A stretch of DNA of 64,000 nt from Epiperipatus broadwayi (GCA_028023455.1 JAQFVV010000030.1:2624501-2688500); one strand, 5' to 3'; positions 33,095-46,175 are shown, counted from the stretch's first letter. The notes: generated from the sequence alone by a model not told the origin. Program-made: numbers and translations.

Positions 33095-34770
33095 TTTATA
33101 ATGACTGCTTTTATTTACTGTATACTAAAAACCCACGAAATAATTGTTTCTTCAACCACAATTGAGATGTTTATATTTAACTTGAAATACAAAATGGGGG
33201 ATTTGAGGAATTGAATTATTTAATTTTTTAACCCCTCCACTCATGTCTATTTCGAGTCAAATATAAAAACCTAACGTGATTGAAGGAACAACTATTTTCT
33301 GGGTTTTTAATTCACAGTAAATTAAAGCATTCATTATAAATATTTCTTGTATATTATTTCACACAACATGAGACATACAAGAAATTAGGACTGTATTGAC
33401 TTTGGTATTTTTGACTTAAAAATTACCTGAAAATGGAAAATTGCTTAAGTCTGATTTTTGTAGCTAGAACATTGTCAGCATTTATTGCATTTATAAAAAT
33501 AAAAAAAAGGATGTATATGTACTATATTGTAAGCAATTAAAAAAATTGAGTAATTGAATCTCCTTTTTTGCTTTAGATACATTAACAATGTATCAGAAAA
33601 ACTAAAATTACTCTTCTACTTATATAAATTGAGATTACTTAAACATATTCACAATAAAGTCCAGATCATATAACCTTTGGTTAATTGGCAGGAGTTCTTT
33701 TTATAGTAAGTACCATTATCACAATAATTTGAAGAATTAATGTTTTAATCTAGTCTATTATTAATGAAACATGCAAAATTTTTTCAGAAAATAAAAATTC
33801 ATATGGCAGTTTATATTAGAAGAAAAATGTAGCATAATAAATGTCTGAACTCAGATATTCTCAGATTTTTTTTTTTTTAGCCATAGGAGTATGTTGACTA
33901 ATTATATTATAAGTATTTGGGTTTTAAAAATAAAAAATACAGCATAGTAAATAACAACTCAGATATTCTCAATTGTTTTTTTTTAACCATAGGAATAATT
34001 ACTAATTATTCATCATTTATTTTTCATGTTTTTTTAAAAAATGAGTATCAAAAAAATAGAGGGGAAGGGGTATAGTTTTAATTGAGCAAAGAAAAGTCCA
34101 TGAAAGTAAGTAATAAACTTGACTAAATACACATACTTCTCTTAGCTAAGAGAAGCAATTCCATTCATAAATTTAATTGTCACTCGTGTGAATAATAGCA
34201 CTAAACATGGCTCCTGGTTATACATAATTTTAAAAATTAAAAATACTATAGTAAATCAAGAAAGCTATTTCCAAGTATAAGATAAATAATAACTAAAACA
34301 ATAAAAATTGTTTTGATTTATATGCAAATTCTTTTTATTTTTGCATATTAGAAAGTATTTATATAATCTCGATTTACATAAGTAGAAACATAATTTTAGT
34401 TTTTGTGGAATATTATACATTATTAATGCTTTTAAAGGAAAAAAAAGATTCAATTAGTCAACTTTTTATTTGGTTACAATATAATACATAAATACAATAA
34501 ATGCTAGTAATGTTCTAGCTGCAAAAATCAGACTTGCATAAATCTAGACTTTATGTACGCAATTTTCATTTTCGGGTAATTTTTATGTCCCAAAAAAAAA
34601 TTGAAAAATATGATACCAAGGACTATACAGTCCTAATTTCTTGTGTTTCTCATATTGTGTGAATACTTCTTTACTTGTAAAATAATATATGCAAGGAATA
34701 TTTATAATGAATACTTTTATTTATTATGCACCAAAAATCCAGAAAATAATTGTTTATTCAACGACAAGTT
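33095..34770. repeat. Large interrupted inverted repeat with a third partial copy
   Basis: 33284-33650 is the diverged reverse complement of about 34340-34770. Shared landmarks include ACATGAGACATACAAG with ATTTCTTGTGTTTCTC, and CTAATTGAATC-type segments. A shorter stretch at 33095-33175 repeats the outer part (TTTATTTACTG...AAACCCACGAAATAATTG) in the orientation of the right arm. The 0.7-kb centre holds two direct repeats. No coding sequence was recognised, so this may be a foldback-type element or an old non-autonomous transposon. Confidence 0.7.
33829..34010 (+). repeat. Two direct repeats of about 75 bp
   Basis: The segment with AACTCAGATATTCTCA, a T run, CCATAGGA and CTAATTAT occurs at about 33829-33905 and again at about 33941-34010. 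They lie in the centre of the inverted repeat described above. Confidence 0.75.
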
Positions 34771-35169
34771 GGGTTTTTATGATATCTTCTATCACAAATA
34801 AGCAAAAAGTCTCTCACATGATAACGTAATTATACAGTTATCGATTTAGAGAGGTTTAAAATGGTCAAGCAGATCCTGTATTTGTGATTATTAATATAGA
34901 AAATGTGCATTTCTAAGTAATAAAATGTTACTAATATTTATATATATTATTGTAAAAGAAAAAAGGGCAACATAAAACTGGTGGGATATTTGAGAAGCTA
35001 AAACATTTGTATCTGGTTTAATGGGAAATAATTGCAATTTTCAGTGAGTTCTCAAAATATTGTTTATCAGATATTTTGGTTCTAATTTTATTTTTAATAT
35101 GTTTCATTCTTAAAAATTGTTGTTTGCAAATATGAGTGCTGTCAAAAAGTGACAAAATGATTAAGGATA

Positions 35170-36530
35170 TAAATATCTGGGAAGAAAGGATTCGTAAAAA
35201 TCCAACAAAGAGACAATCATTTTTTTTTTTTTTTTAGTGTCAGATTGCAGCATTATGCATTTCATTTGAAAATAGCAAAGTAAAAATATTTGTGTTGACT
35301 GGAAATATAAGTAGCAAATACAGCAAAATATTGATTATTTTCCTGGAAATCTTTAAATTTTTTTCAAATTCTTATATCAAAATTGAAAAGCAAAACTGCA
35401 TATTTTTCACTGTTCACAGATCTGTGTTTAGCCAATGTGTCAAAATGCATAAAATCGTTTGCTTTAATTAGAGTTTGCCATAATTTCAGTTTTATTTGGT
35501 AAGCTGTTATTATTTAAAACATTGTATTTATAAGTTGGTTTTCACTTTGCAGATCCTTTTAAGTGAATGGTTAAATCCACTAAGAATGCTAAATCTATAA
35601 GCCAGCTATTTTTGTCAAGTTCCACCACAAACTTGTTTTCTGATATCATAAATGATTGATAACATACCACAAATTATAAAATCTTTTCAATATTTGGTCT
35701 CTCCTAAAAATAAATGATGTCACCATAATCAGCATCAATACTTTTAAGGAATTCCTGGAATTGGCAACAATTCAATCCCTTACCCTTAGGAAATTCGTAG
35801 TCTTCATGATGATTTGCATGACATCTATTTTTAAAGTTTTAGCATGTAAACTTTCTTGAGGTAGTATGCAATGATACTTCATCAAACGTGTGTTTGGGCA
35901 GCAATTGTATTATATTCTATTAATTTGACAATTTCATTTCTTTTATTTACCATTAATGGGCCCATCAATAACTATATCAGATATGTTGACAATATACAAA
36001 GAAAAATGTTTTATTTTTTTATTGCTTTGTATAAATCTCTTGATTTATTGTATCTTTTAATACCGCTAAAGAAGCCATTTCTTCAGTGATATTATATTCA
36101 TCATCAGTATCTTTAATAAAAATGGCAAGTTGTCTGTAGCATCCATGCTATCATTCATTGCCAAAGCATAAAATTTGAAATTAACACCTTTACTCTTAAC
36201 TCCTTTTCCTTTTGATATTTCTTCACTTTATCTGGCTACAGTCTGGTGAGATAAACTGATTTTAGAAATATCCCATTAAGCACATAACTAGTTTTATAAT
36301 GGAAATCCACCTGAGTTGATACTCTTTTTTTGTTTCACTATTTGATCCTTATGGTAGAATTTTTCATAGCATTATATTTGACAGCATTTTTTTTTTTTTT
36401 TTTACGTATAATGCCTTTTCAAATTATTGTCTTTGAAAACTTGCACAAATTCCATACAAATTAAGCAGAATGCCTTATATTTGCCTTGATAAAAAAGTAA
36501 TTATCTGTCCACTTTTCATTGAACAGTCTT
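35170..36530 (-). pseudogene. hAT-2 transposase, decayed
   Basis: Read on the minus strand across frames: a BED-like start (KWTDNYFF, then CLICMEFVQVFKDNNLKRHY in mixed frames, about 36520-36420), YVLNGI...LSHQTVAR (about 36300-36240), MDATDNLPFLLK then DTDDEYNITEEMASL (about 36150-36065), and HQESLHAKTLKIDVMQIIMK, FLRVRGLNCCQFQEFLKSID, ADYGDIIYF (about 35870-35700). These match in order the transposase of the ZBED5/GTF2IRD2-like hAT group, as does hAT-1. Frames change repeatedly and stops are frequent. The C-terminal dimerisation block was not found. Confidence 0.75.
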
Positions 36531-36832
36531 CATCCCTAATTTTTTTTAGGAGGGGGGGGTCTTTTTTCTTTTGATATATTGTAGAAGCCATGTTATGATT
36601 AAAAAATTAATAAATAAAGCTCTATGAAAATTAATTTATAGGTAAATAAAAAGCAATACCATTACTATACAGAATAACTAGTGTGTTGTTTTGGTCAGTT
36701 ATAACAATTATGCTCAGCTAAAGCTAAGCAGTTTACATCTTTAAGAAAATTTATCTATAGACTTCTGCCGGTCCGCGAAACCTTATCCTTATTTTTGTCG
36801 GTCTGCAGCTGTGAAAAGGTTGAAGACCACTG
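35170..36832 (-). mobile_element. hAT-2: second BED-type hAT transposon, minus strand
   Basis: The end at 36832 reads, on the minus strand, CAGTGGTCTTCAACCTTTTC, a typical hAT terminus. Transposase remains run leftwards from it. The other terminus was not identified: CAGTGAGTTCTCAAAATATT at 35042 is similar, but its flanking 8-mer does not match the one after 36832. The 3' end may be truncated. It lies in the host intron, opposite to the gene. Confidence 0.7.
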
Positions 36833-38898
36833 TTGTAGACTATTGCAGCTCCAATATTCAAAAGAAAATGGCAAATATAACTTGCTGCCTCAGAAAGAAT
36901 AAAAAACATTTTTTTCAAAATGAACCCTCTTTTTAGATTTATATGTTCACCAGCCCAGACATCTTTACTAAAGTATTAAGCTCTCGTCCAGACTAAGAGT
37001 CTAGTCTGGGGTGTGAAGCACTAAATTTTTTTTCCATATATTGCATAACTTCATAGAACTTATAGAGCTTGTTATTTAGATGGTCATTGTTTGCAAAATG
37101 TAAATATTTCATGAGTAAGATATAGCTAGTACTTGTCGTGGATGGAGAAAAAATGAGTAAATGAAAAAGATGGCATTTTGATGATATCTTGTTATATTAC
37201 TCCAAAAAACAATCTCAACTTCTCTTTGCAGATGGGTTTCCAGCTGCTGTATCTAAACCATATTCTCCCTATGCCCTTATAATGGTTCTACTCTTAAAAG
37301 TTTGTTTATACAACAATCTTTTGGAGCAATGTGTCATCAAAAAACATTTCAGGGAATTCTAAATGTTATTTATTTCATTTTTTTACTTATTATAATCGTT
37401 ATAAACTTATTGCAAACAGGTGTTAAGAAAAGATTAACTAATTAAAATTATATTGCGCTAAACTTGCTTTGGGCATGCAACAAGTTTATAATTTCAAGGA
37501 ATTATAAAGCTTGGGCATCTGGATTTGACTGATAGTTGTGCCTAATTTCTCACTGAAAGGAAACCTTCATGGGAATATTTTTCATAGCTTTGTATAACTT
37601 GTTGCTATTCTCATATTCAAACACATTCATAACTGCTATTATTTTGCACCTCTTCATGCTTCAAATTTCCCATTCAGCAATTATAATCAAGACTCAAGAG
37701 TTCTAGTATGGGAAGTGGATTCATATATGTTAGTAGAATTCATTATTTCAAACATAAAAACTAAATAAAACATCAGAATAATATTGAAATAGGAAACAAA
37801 TCTAAATTGTGAATAGCGAAATATCTTGACATACCTAAATTATATATTGTACTGGTCAAAACATGTTTATCCATCTAACATGAGCTGAAACTCACAAAAT
37901 GTACTTCAAACCCAGTCAAGCCCGAGATTTAGGTCAAGGACCAGCCTGAATTCGAACCCACCCTCTAAGCTCCAGATCTAACACCTAATGAATAACATAA
38001 TAGTGATGGCACATGAGAATTAATTTTAAATCTGGCCGACTAGCAAAACTGAGCAAAACAATGAGACATCTATTAACTATGACTAAACTAAAATATATAT
38101 AAGCATGGCTGTACTTTTGGAAGTGGAGAAAAGAGGAATTTGAACTACTCAAATAGACAATAAAAATATAGTTTAATATAATGACAAATTATTTACAAAC
38201 ATTTATAAATTAAGTACATTAGTATGTGCGTGAATGAGCAAGCGGTCTACCAAACGATAGATAATTATATATTGTCATTCATGCTATTATTTCTCATATG
38301 CTCTTTATTAGCTAAATAATATATAATAAATAAGCACACATCTTTGGTGGGTCCAATATTAAGATGCCAATCGTTTATTAGAAGGATTACATAAAATTAC
38401 TATTAACGCTTTTATACACGGTTCTGAAACATGGTGACTATCATTATTTCGGGGAGCATTCTGAGATTCATTACAGATATAATATAAGCTGTTTTCACAC
38501 CATTACGGTCATGAAAATAAATAAAACACATTTAAAAATTACATTTAATTCTATGACAAAATATTTAATGAAAATTCTCTTAATTAGCGCTGGTAAGAAC
38601 GCTTTATTTTCCCCTAGGCAAATAGATACTCTTAAATACAGAAATAAGTTACGATGGTGGGATTGTATAAGACTGAAATAAATCTAATTAATAAAACTAG
38701 AAGTGGTTGGCATTTATATATGTATATTTTAAGCAGAGCGCAGTTTTAATATTAGAGCATTAAAACTGGGCCATGAAGCAAAAGAAATAATAATACGAAG
38801 AAGTTTGTGGTGCCGACATTATTAGCCAAGAAATAATAGGAAAGGTCGTGCTTCTGGACAAAACGAAGGGGATAGGCATGCGGTCATCGCCGACATGC

Positions 38899-39060
38899 AG
38901 GCCTTTTATACGAAGACTGGGTGGGCATAGCATGTGCCAGACTTAGGGAATCACCACCAGAGGCCTTTTGATACAAAGAATGAATATGCATGGCGTGTGC
39001 CAAACTTACGGGAATCACCGCCAGAGGCATTTTTATATGAAATAAATGTGATTCCGGATA
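38899..39060 (+). repeat. Short tandem repeat, unit about 63 bp, 2.5 copies
   Basis: Units start with AGGCCTTTTATAC (38899), AGGCCTTTTGATAC (38961) and AGGCATTTTTATAT (39025). Each carries GCATGGCGTGTGCCAAACTT-like and GGAATCACC(A/G)CCAG segments. An open frame runs through all copies on the + strand, but nothing else supports coding. Confidence 0.75.
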
Positions 39061-42000
39061 GCTCAACTATCTACAGAACGAGATATGAGAAGAAATTTAT
39101 GGGTTCGAACTTGTCGCAACTCCCAGATTAGAAGACTAGAAGCACGTAATATATATATATGAAGATATGCTAAATGTCAGTAACGCAGTATGACTGAATG
39201 TCCCTAACGACATGAAATATAATTTACTGCTTTAAAATAGATGACCCTTGTTTGAATGCCATAATTTATATAAATAACCTGCTATGCTTCCATAATATAT
39301 ATAGAGAAAAGATTAATAAAATATACATGAAGATCTTTTTTAGTAAAAGAAACATTAAGATTTATCCCCTTCCCTTTTCTGATATTTAAAATAATTCAAT
39401 CCCACCTTCGTGGATTTTACAACAACTGAGAATATTTAAGCATATACTATTTTAAGAGTATAAAAAAAATAAAATAACTAGCCATTATATATAGAAAACA
39501 ATTAATAAGTCACTCTTTCAGAATTGAATAAATACTATTTTATAAGATTTCAGAGCGTTAATTAGCTTGAGTTCTGGATTCACCCTGGGTAGAAAATCCA
39601 GAATTAAACAAATCAATTTTATATTAAAAACGAACCTAAAATGTTGATTCGTAAAAACAATCTGGTGAACATATTAATTTATAATGCATTATATATATAT
39701 ATTTTAAGGGGACGTTAATAACCTTAATTAATGGAGATTTTATTGAAAAACAAAAGGATTTTAGAAATTAAGTTCGCCAGGTTGCTGGAAATTGGCATAT
39801 TAATAATAAGCAAGCAGATATATAAATCAAATAAATACATATAAATAAATGACCGCACCAAAGTTAAGGAAAGTTAAGAGCATATGAGAGATAATTAAAT
39901 TTTTAGGAATTACTTAAGAGCAAATTACATAATACATTAGAAGAAATCTTGATAGATTAGTTAGGCTAGATTTAGTTTGAGGTGACGGCTTGAAAAGTTA
40001 CCTTGCGATATTAAGAGTTCAATTTAAAATATTGCATGTGCACAGCAATTGAAATGAAAGTTCTTTGGTGGCAGCAAGCTTCTATTAGCATTCTAAAATT
40101 CTTAGGTCGGGCTTTTACTTCACTCTTGGCAGCATGATATAACGGCAGCGGCAGATGATGACCCAACAGGGCTGAGAAGGGTGGTGGATTTACACTACAT
40201 CATTATTAGTTTCACAGCGATGTTAACAATCAGTTCTCACTAGAGTAGCTAATCTAATCTATCCGTGATTCAAAATACAGCCATTTTATACCCTTCCTCA
40301 GTTATTTCTGGAATGCTTTTAATTACATAGTTTTAGCTTAAAATGTAATCTCTGATCTAAAATCTTAAGTTTCCTTTGTTCATTGTTTTTGAAGATGCAA
40401 CAGTAAGATAATGTCCAAAAATAAATTCAAATCTATTTCCAGATTAGAAATAGATTTGACAAAATGTTTATAATAAAAGTATCTTTAATCTTAATCCCAT
40501 TTTAAGTAAAAACTTTAATTAAAATATTCTTCCCCAGATTAAAACAATAGTGCTTCCAACCCTTTAATTATTTTTAGACAATTAAACTGTAGCATCTTCC
40601 ATCTTGGTTTTTATAAAAATATACAGTTTAATAGAAAAAAAAAAACTTTAAAAAAAAAAGTTTAAAAATGACGTATAATAAAATATTTATAAAAAATCAA
40701 TATTTTGTTAGTATTTTGCTCCTATATATATATTTGAGCCGCATCTATATATTTTAATAAAAAGAATTAATAATCATAAAATTAATAATAATAAAAATGT
40801 TAATTTAAAAGTTAAAATTTTATAATTTAGATGCGCATCTCAAATGTATACATAAAATATATATACACGACAAAAGGAGCGGAATGGGATATAGGGTTTA
40901 AACACAGGTTAGTAGGTGGAAACATGAAGCTCAATCTTAAGCTAAGATTGACTGCTTCAATATCTACATATTGTAACGGGATCACTGTTTTCTTTCTATA
41001 ATTCGATATGCACATATATAACTACGAACATATATATATGCATGTCATGTATATTTTATTCTTCCTTTTAATTCAACAATCCTTTTTTTTATATTGGCAT
41101 TGATAATGTCCAGTCAAGTTTGTAAAAAATGATTACATTAATACATTGGACTGTTAATATAACGTAATTCCCTTTTCGGATTGTAAGAATTCAATAAACA
41201 CACAAAAAAAATTAGATTAAAACATTTGGAGATTCACTATTTCTCGCCCAGCATATTTATGAGCATCACTTTATGACCTCAAGCGCCACTCTTATATTAA
41301 TATAAGAATTATGCTGGGAGAGCTGGAATACCAATATGTAGAATTATAAGATAGTAACCCTTGACTAGCTCACTCAGGGCGGGTAATTAACAAATCGAAG
41401 GAAATCTATGAGGAGGCTTTTACTATACTAAAATATGTTTGATAAAATATTCTAAGTTTCTTATACTTTCATAAAACTAGACCTAAATAAACATATACTT
41501 CATTTAAAATTTTGTACAATATTTTATTTATACCATGATTAAATATTATTTGATTTTGTGCTCTTATTTTACTAGAAAAAAAACGCATCTATACACATAC
41601 TGCATAGATATGTATAAAATTAAATAAATAAGACATATATCAAGTTCTTATGGATGTGAAAAAGGCGTTTTAGATTTCTCCCAAAAGTTTATGCAGATTG
41701 TTTATGAAAAGAAAGTTTATAAAGGAAAGTTTGTGAAGAATTCAAAAAAGCAAATGCTATTTGAAACACTAAATAGTATACTGTCGAATGTGCATTACTT
41801 TTCTTCCCCGGGGAAAATAATGGATTACCAAAAGTAAAAATTTTTATTCGTTTTAAATTTATTTATTACACTCGATGTAATGGTGATTGGATTATTCATT
41901 CCGGCTGTCCTATATGCTTGTTTGATCTTGTTTGTTAATTTCATTCCTTTTAGGATTTAATTTAGGCTTCGGAGCAATTAGTTTCCATCTTCAATGGTCA

Positions 42001-42823
42001 TTCTTCTTGCAGCAACCGTCTGACCTTCATGGGATGGGATTGCAAACATGCTTACACCTTCTTAAACCAGCCTCCACATAATTCTACAAGACATTTTCAA
42101 TCAATTCTTGGCCGTAGCATTCGCAATCTAATCCCAATTCCTTATCATTTTTTCTTTTTATAGTCACCCCCCCCCTTTTCTAGAAAGTTCTGCCACTCAA
42201 ATCTGTATTCTTTTAGAGCAAAAGCTTTTAGCACCTCAAAAATGAATTTTACTCTCCTTAATTAAAAAATAGATAAGTTATTTTTCAAGATTTTTTTTCA
42301 TTTAATCTCTCCAAAATAAAATTTAAGGGCTTCCATCTTGAAAATAAAATATATTTCTATCTGCATTTTTTTCTTTCTTTTAATAATATTATGATTTTCA
42401 TTCCATACAGCACTATATACATGCGTTTCTAAAAAACAAAGAGCACACATACCACCACCCCTCCTGTTTATTTTAACCTTTTAAATCCCTACTTAGAATT
42501 ATAAATATGAAAAAGAAAGAAATAAATTCAATTAATTGGGCTATATTGACGCATATATAGGAAATTTTACTTTTTGAAACAGGGATCGAACTCAGCCCTG
42601 TTTCAATACCAAAGTTATATAATTGAAATTCTTAATGTTTTGAAATATTTTTCATATAGAAAAAAGTATATTGTAATAATTGTGCTACTAAATTATAGAT
42701 AGATATGTAATTGAAATTCTAACATTTTGAAATATTTGTATTCATGAAATAAATAATTGATATATAATGGAATAAAAAGTAACTATTTTAGCTATAAGAT
42801 TTTGTAAATACAATTTATACATA

Positions 42824-42928
42824 CACCTTACATTTTGACTGACCTGCAGTCTTCTTCAGAGCCAGTTTACTTTAATGTTTTTATTTTGAAAAAATTTAAG
42901 TAAATTGGCTCTGAAGAAATGTAAGGTG
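42824..42928. repeat. Foldback with hammerhead-like core, probable Penelope-like remnant
   Basis: The right arm AAGTAAATTGGCTCTGAAGAA plus ATGTAAGGTG (42898-42928) is matched by its inverse on the left (42852-42872 and 42824-42833), except for 18 extra bases at 42834-42851. On the minus strand the left side reads CTGAAGA, a GACTG-CAGGT-CAGTC hairpin, then AAAATGTAAGG: a hammerhead CUGANGA box, stem II and a GAAA box changed to AAAA, as CpG decay of CGAAACG would give. The right arm lacks exactly the stem II hairpin. Paired inverted motifs of this type fit Penelope-like terminal arms. Confidence 0.55.
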
Positions 42929-44041
42929 CATGTATATATGTACAATGAAGGATTTTTTACTAAAAAGTGTTCAAAGTGGTTTGGATAAATTATATTTTTA
43001 AGACATTGCAGCAAAATAAAAGAAAATGTGACTTTGGTAAAATTTCTGAAGTTACTGTAATATTTCAAAACATCGGGGGGGGGGGGTATTAGTAAAATAT
43101 TTGACAAAAGTTGTCAATCAAAATTGTAAAATTTGTATATTCTTTTGTTATATGAAATATTTTTTATTAATCTATTATACAATAAAATAATTTTGAAAGT
43201 AAAAGTTTTTAAAAGAAAAAAGCTCTTCTGAAGCTGGGAAAACTGGAGATTTTTTTTTTTCACTTTCACACATGCAAATTAGAAAAAGCATGAAAATTAA
43301 TATTGCTCTCTGATTGGAGCTGTCATTTCCAGAAAATTATTGGAACAGCAAAGTACTATAAACATTTAATAATGAACAAATCTCTAAAAATTCAAGATTC
43401 ATGTTAAACATTGGGAAGAAAAAATAATGTGCGCCATGAGGTGCTTTGGCTGTATTTAAGAAAATATTACGACTTAATAAGGAATTGCAAACCAAAAAAA
43501 TCCTTCTTTTTAAATTTATGATGATATCTTTTCTATATATATAAAGTTACTGTATCTAGAAAGAATACAATTGTTGTTGTTATTTTTTTATTAAAATAAA
43601 AACATTTTTTAAAAAAATATCATATAAATAAATATTGTTTGGGACTAATTTATCAATCACAGATGTTGAGAAAATTGGATGTGTATTTCTATAGTTCTGA
43701 ATTCAAGGCCAAAGAAAAAAGGTAATGGATACTGAAAAACTATATATGCATATTTGATGGATCAAAAATTTATTGTATATTTGAATTTTTTTATACAATA
43801 TCACAGATTTAATTTATATCTTTTTATAAACAATTTTATAAAATATCAGTCAAACTACTTAACCAAATAAAATAGAAGTGGAAAATTAATTGATATAAAT
43901 TATTATAATATAATGATTACATTTGAAATCTATTAATACATTTATTTATTTTGATATTTGAAAATAATGTTAATTGTTATTTTTTTTTTATTTTTACATA
44001 ACATTTTAATTTTATTGTATTCTATTTTGATTATATTTTAG

Positions 44042-44092
44042 ATAACTGGAGGCCAAATTCGATTCAGAAAGCAAAATAAAGCAAGTTCTCAA
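44042..44092 (+). CDS. Host gene third visible exon (small)
   Basis: A 51-bp open exon between the strong T-rich acceptor GATTATATTTTAG and the donor GTATGTAT. It encodes 17 residues (ITGGQIRFRKQNKASSQ), phase 0 at both ends, compatible with the exons at 13096 and 14931. The basic segment RFRKQNK could be part of a nuclear localisation or DNA-contact region, but this is only a guess. A 51-bp exon has weak statistical support alone; the splice signals and phase agreement are the reason for calling it. Transcript data would settle it. Confidence 0.5.
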
Positions 44093-46159
44093 GTATGTAT
44101 ATGTAGTTTAGGATTTATTTCATATGTCTAAAATTACAAAAAGCAGTAAAACATTGCCAAAATATTTACATTTTAATTAAGCTTGAAATATAATCCTATA
44201 CTTCAAAAGCAATTTACTAAACTCTTTTTAATTTATAGTATTCTTAAATGTGTGGTTAGTGTAATAGTAGTTTGACTAAGGCAAATAGACTTAAAATTTT
44301 TCTTTTAGATAGCATTTTAGATAATCCAATTAGTCATTTAAAATTAACCAATTATTTATAAACTAATACAAATTTGTCAATAAATGGAAAAAATACTGAA
44401 TTGACCCTTATGTGCTTTAGTTCTGATGATATTTAAGCATTCATTTTATTGATATATTGCCACATAGAGCATGCATTCTAATAATGTGATTTCAGCACAA
44501 CTGATGCTACTAATGTATAAATAAGTGTATTCTTAAAACCCACAGCTCTTTTAACAATAAATAATAATTTCAAGATTCTTAATAAATCATTCATTTAACA
44601 TATAATGTGAATACTTTATATTTAATAAGTGATTACTGCAATACTGATATTATGGTTGATTATAAAATTGACTTGGGTATATTGATACTTTAATGAAATA
44701 AGAGAAATAAAAGGAAGTCATTAATTTAATTTAAACATTTGTTATACTCTTCTTTAAAAACCTGCACTAAAAGGGGTTCTCAAGCAGAATTTGTTTAAAA
44801 TTTTATGTCTCAATTTGGCAATGCGATATTTATCAGAGCTTACAAAATTGTTGCTATCCATAATTGGATTCACATATCTATAAACATTTCTAGGATTAAG
44901 TTTTATATTGTAATAATATTAATTTACCCAAGTATGACATCGTTTTATATTATAAGCCATTTTAAACCTAAATACAGAGGCCGAAGCATTTTTAAAACAA
45001 CAAAATAATAATGAAAAAGAGGAGATTTTTTTCGATTGATGATTTATATTTTGTTAAAATTGAATATATAACTTCAATAAAATAAAAATAATATTTTTAT
45101 TTATAAAAATGATTTACTAAAATGAAAACATTTTTTAAAACTGCGTATTTTAAAAGTAATATGTGTAGTTATAAAGAAATGATTCCTATTTTTTAATCAG
45201 TGAATATTAGCATAAAAGAGAATTAGAAGAGATTGGAGAATATGGATTCATAAGCAAAGATGGTATGAAATTCAAATTAAATAGTTAAAACATGAGTTTT
45301 TAAAAGTCAGAAATGAATTTTTGTACTAAAAAAATTTGTTAAGAAAAACAAAACTAGTTATGATACTGGAATAAAAAATGTTAATTCTCAAACAAATAAT
45401 AGGGATACATTTAGTTTTCAAATAACACATTAACTAAAAAGATGATTTTATAGATAAATCACAACTTTGTCACAATAAGAAAAACTCTAATGTATTTTAT
45501 AAATAGTGGCCTTACTGATTTAGTCTACTGATATCTTTTCTCCTTATCAATTTTGGAATAGCAAATTATCCATTAAGTTGCCTATTACTTAAAACATAGA
45601 CAGTTTAACTCGTAATTCTAGAAAATATTCAAATAAATTTTATAATAGAAATTTTACTAACTATTATTCTAAATTAGACAAAATATTTCTAAAGATATTG
45701 AACTTGGGTTTGAATGTCTGTTTTCTTACAGAGATCTTACTAATAGTAACCTTTCATACTTAAATAAGGATAATGTTAAATATCATAAATAATTGATTTC
45801 AGATATAGCAGTAGATATTAAATCTACTAATATGAAAAGATTTTTGGAAAATATACTTCAGGTTAAAGTCATATGTATTACGATTAATATGTTTAACTAA
45901 TATTAATAGCTTTTTTGTTATAATTCCCAAACATAAACATTAGGAGTTTATTCCTGGTCATTTATGGTCTCGCATTTTTTTATGGCTCATTGGCCATTTC
46001 ATTAATACTTTCTGATTAACTTCTTTTACAAATATTATCCTTTATTAATATTATTTCTTCTTTTTTTCTTAATTATTATTTTTTATTCTGTATTTTTTGA
46101 CATTATGTTTGGACTTATTTGTTTTTATATAAACATTCATAAAATGCAAAAATTAAGCA
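44093..46159 (+). other. Intron or intergenic sequence, nothing recognised
   Basis: AT-rich without recognisable coding segments. The last few hundred bases may belong to the 5' region of the Jockey-like LINE that becomes readable near 46176, but no ORF1-type protein could be read. Confidence 0.45.
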
Positions 46160-46175
46160 GTTCTGAAAATTTTGA

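Larger units (their letters stand above)
36833..44041 (+). other. 3' part of the host intron, mostly unrecognised
   Basis: Contains small structures listed separately: a tandem repeat at 38.9 kb and a foldback at 42.8 kb. Others worth noting are an 8-bp-arm hairpin at 36989-37010, an 11-bp-arm hairpin near 42577-42609 around a GATCGAACTC box, and a run of 12 G at 43075-43086. From about 37.9 to 41.4 kb the sequence is somewhat less AT-rich than its surroundings, as if derived from an unrecognised older insertion. Confidence 0.45.

Noticed and set aside
35042-35061. CAGTGAGTTCTCAAAATATT as the second terminus of hAT-2
   Set aside because: Similar to a hAT end, but the adjacent 8-mer GCAATTTT does not match TTGTAGAC beyond 36832, so the boundary is not supported.
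38370-38700. Possible LINE C-terminal remnant (NAFIHGSETW, then RNKLRWWDCI)
   Set aside because: Two short matches in shifting frames without an RT core; chance similarity cannot be excluded.
43075-43086. Run of 12 G in AT-rich sequence
   Set aside because: A single homopolymer with no second tract nearby for a G-quadruplex; may be slippage or a sequencing artefact.
45715-45790. Possible exon after TTTTCTTACAG near 45732
   Set aside because: In phase 0 the reading meets TAA after three codons, and no conserved peptide is visible.
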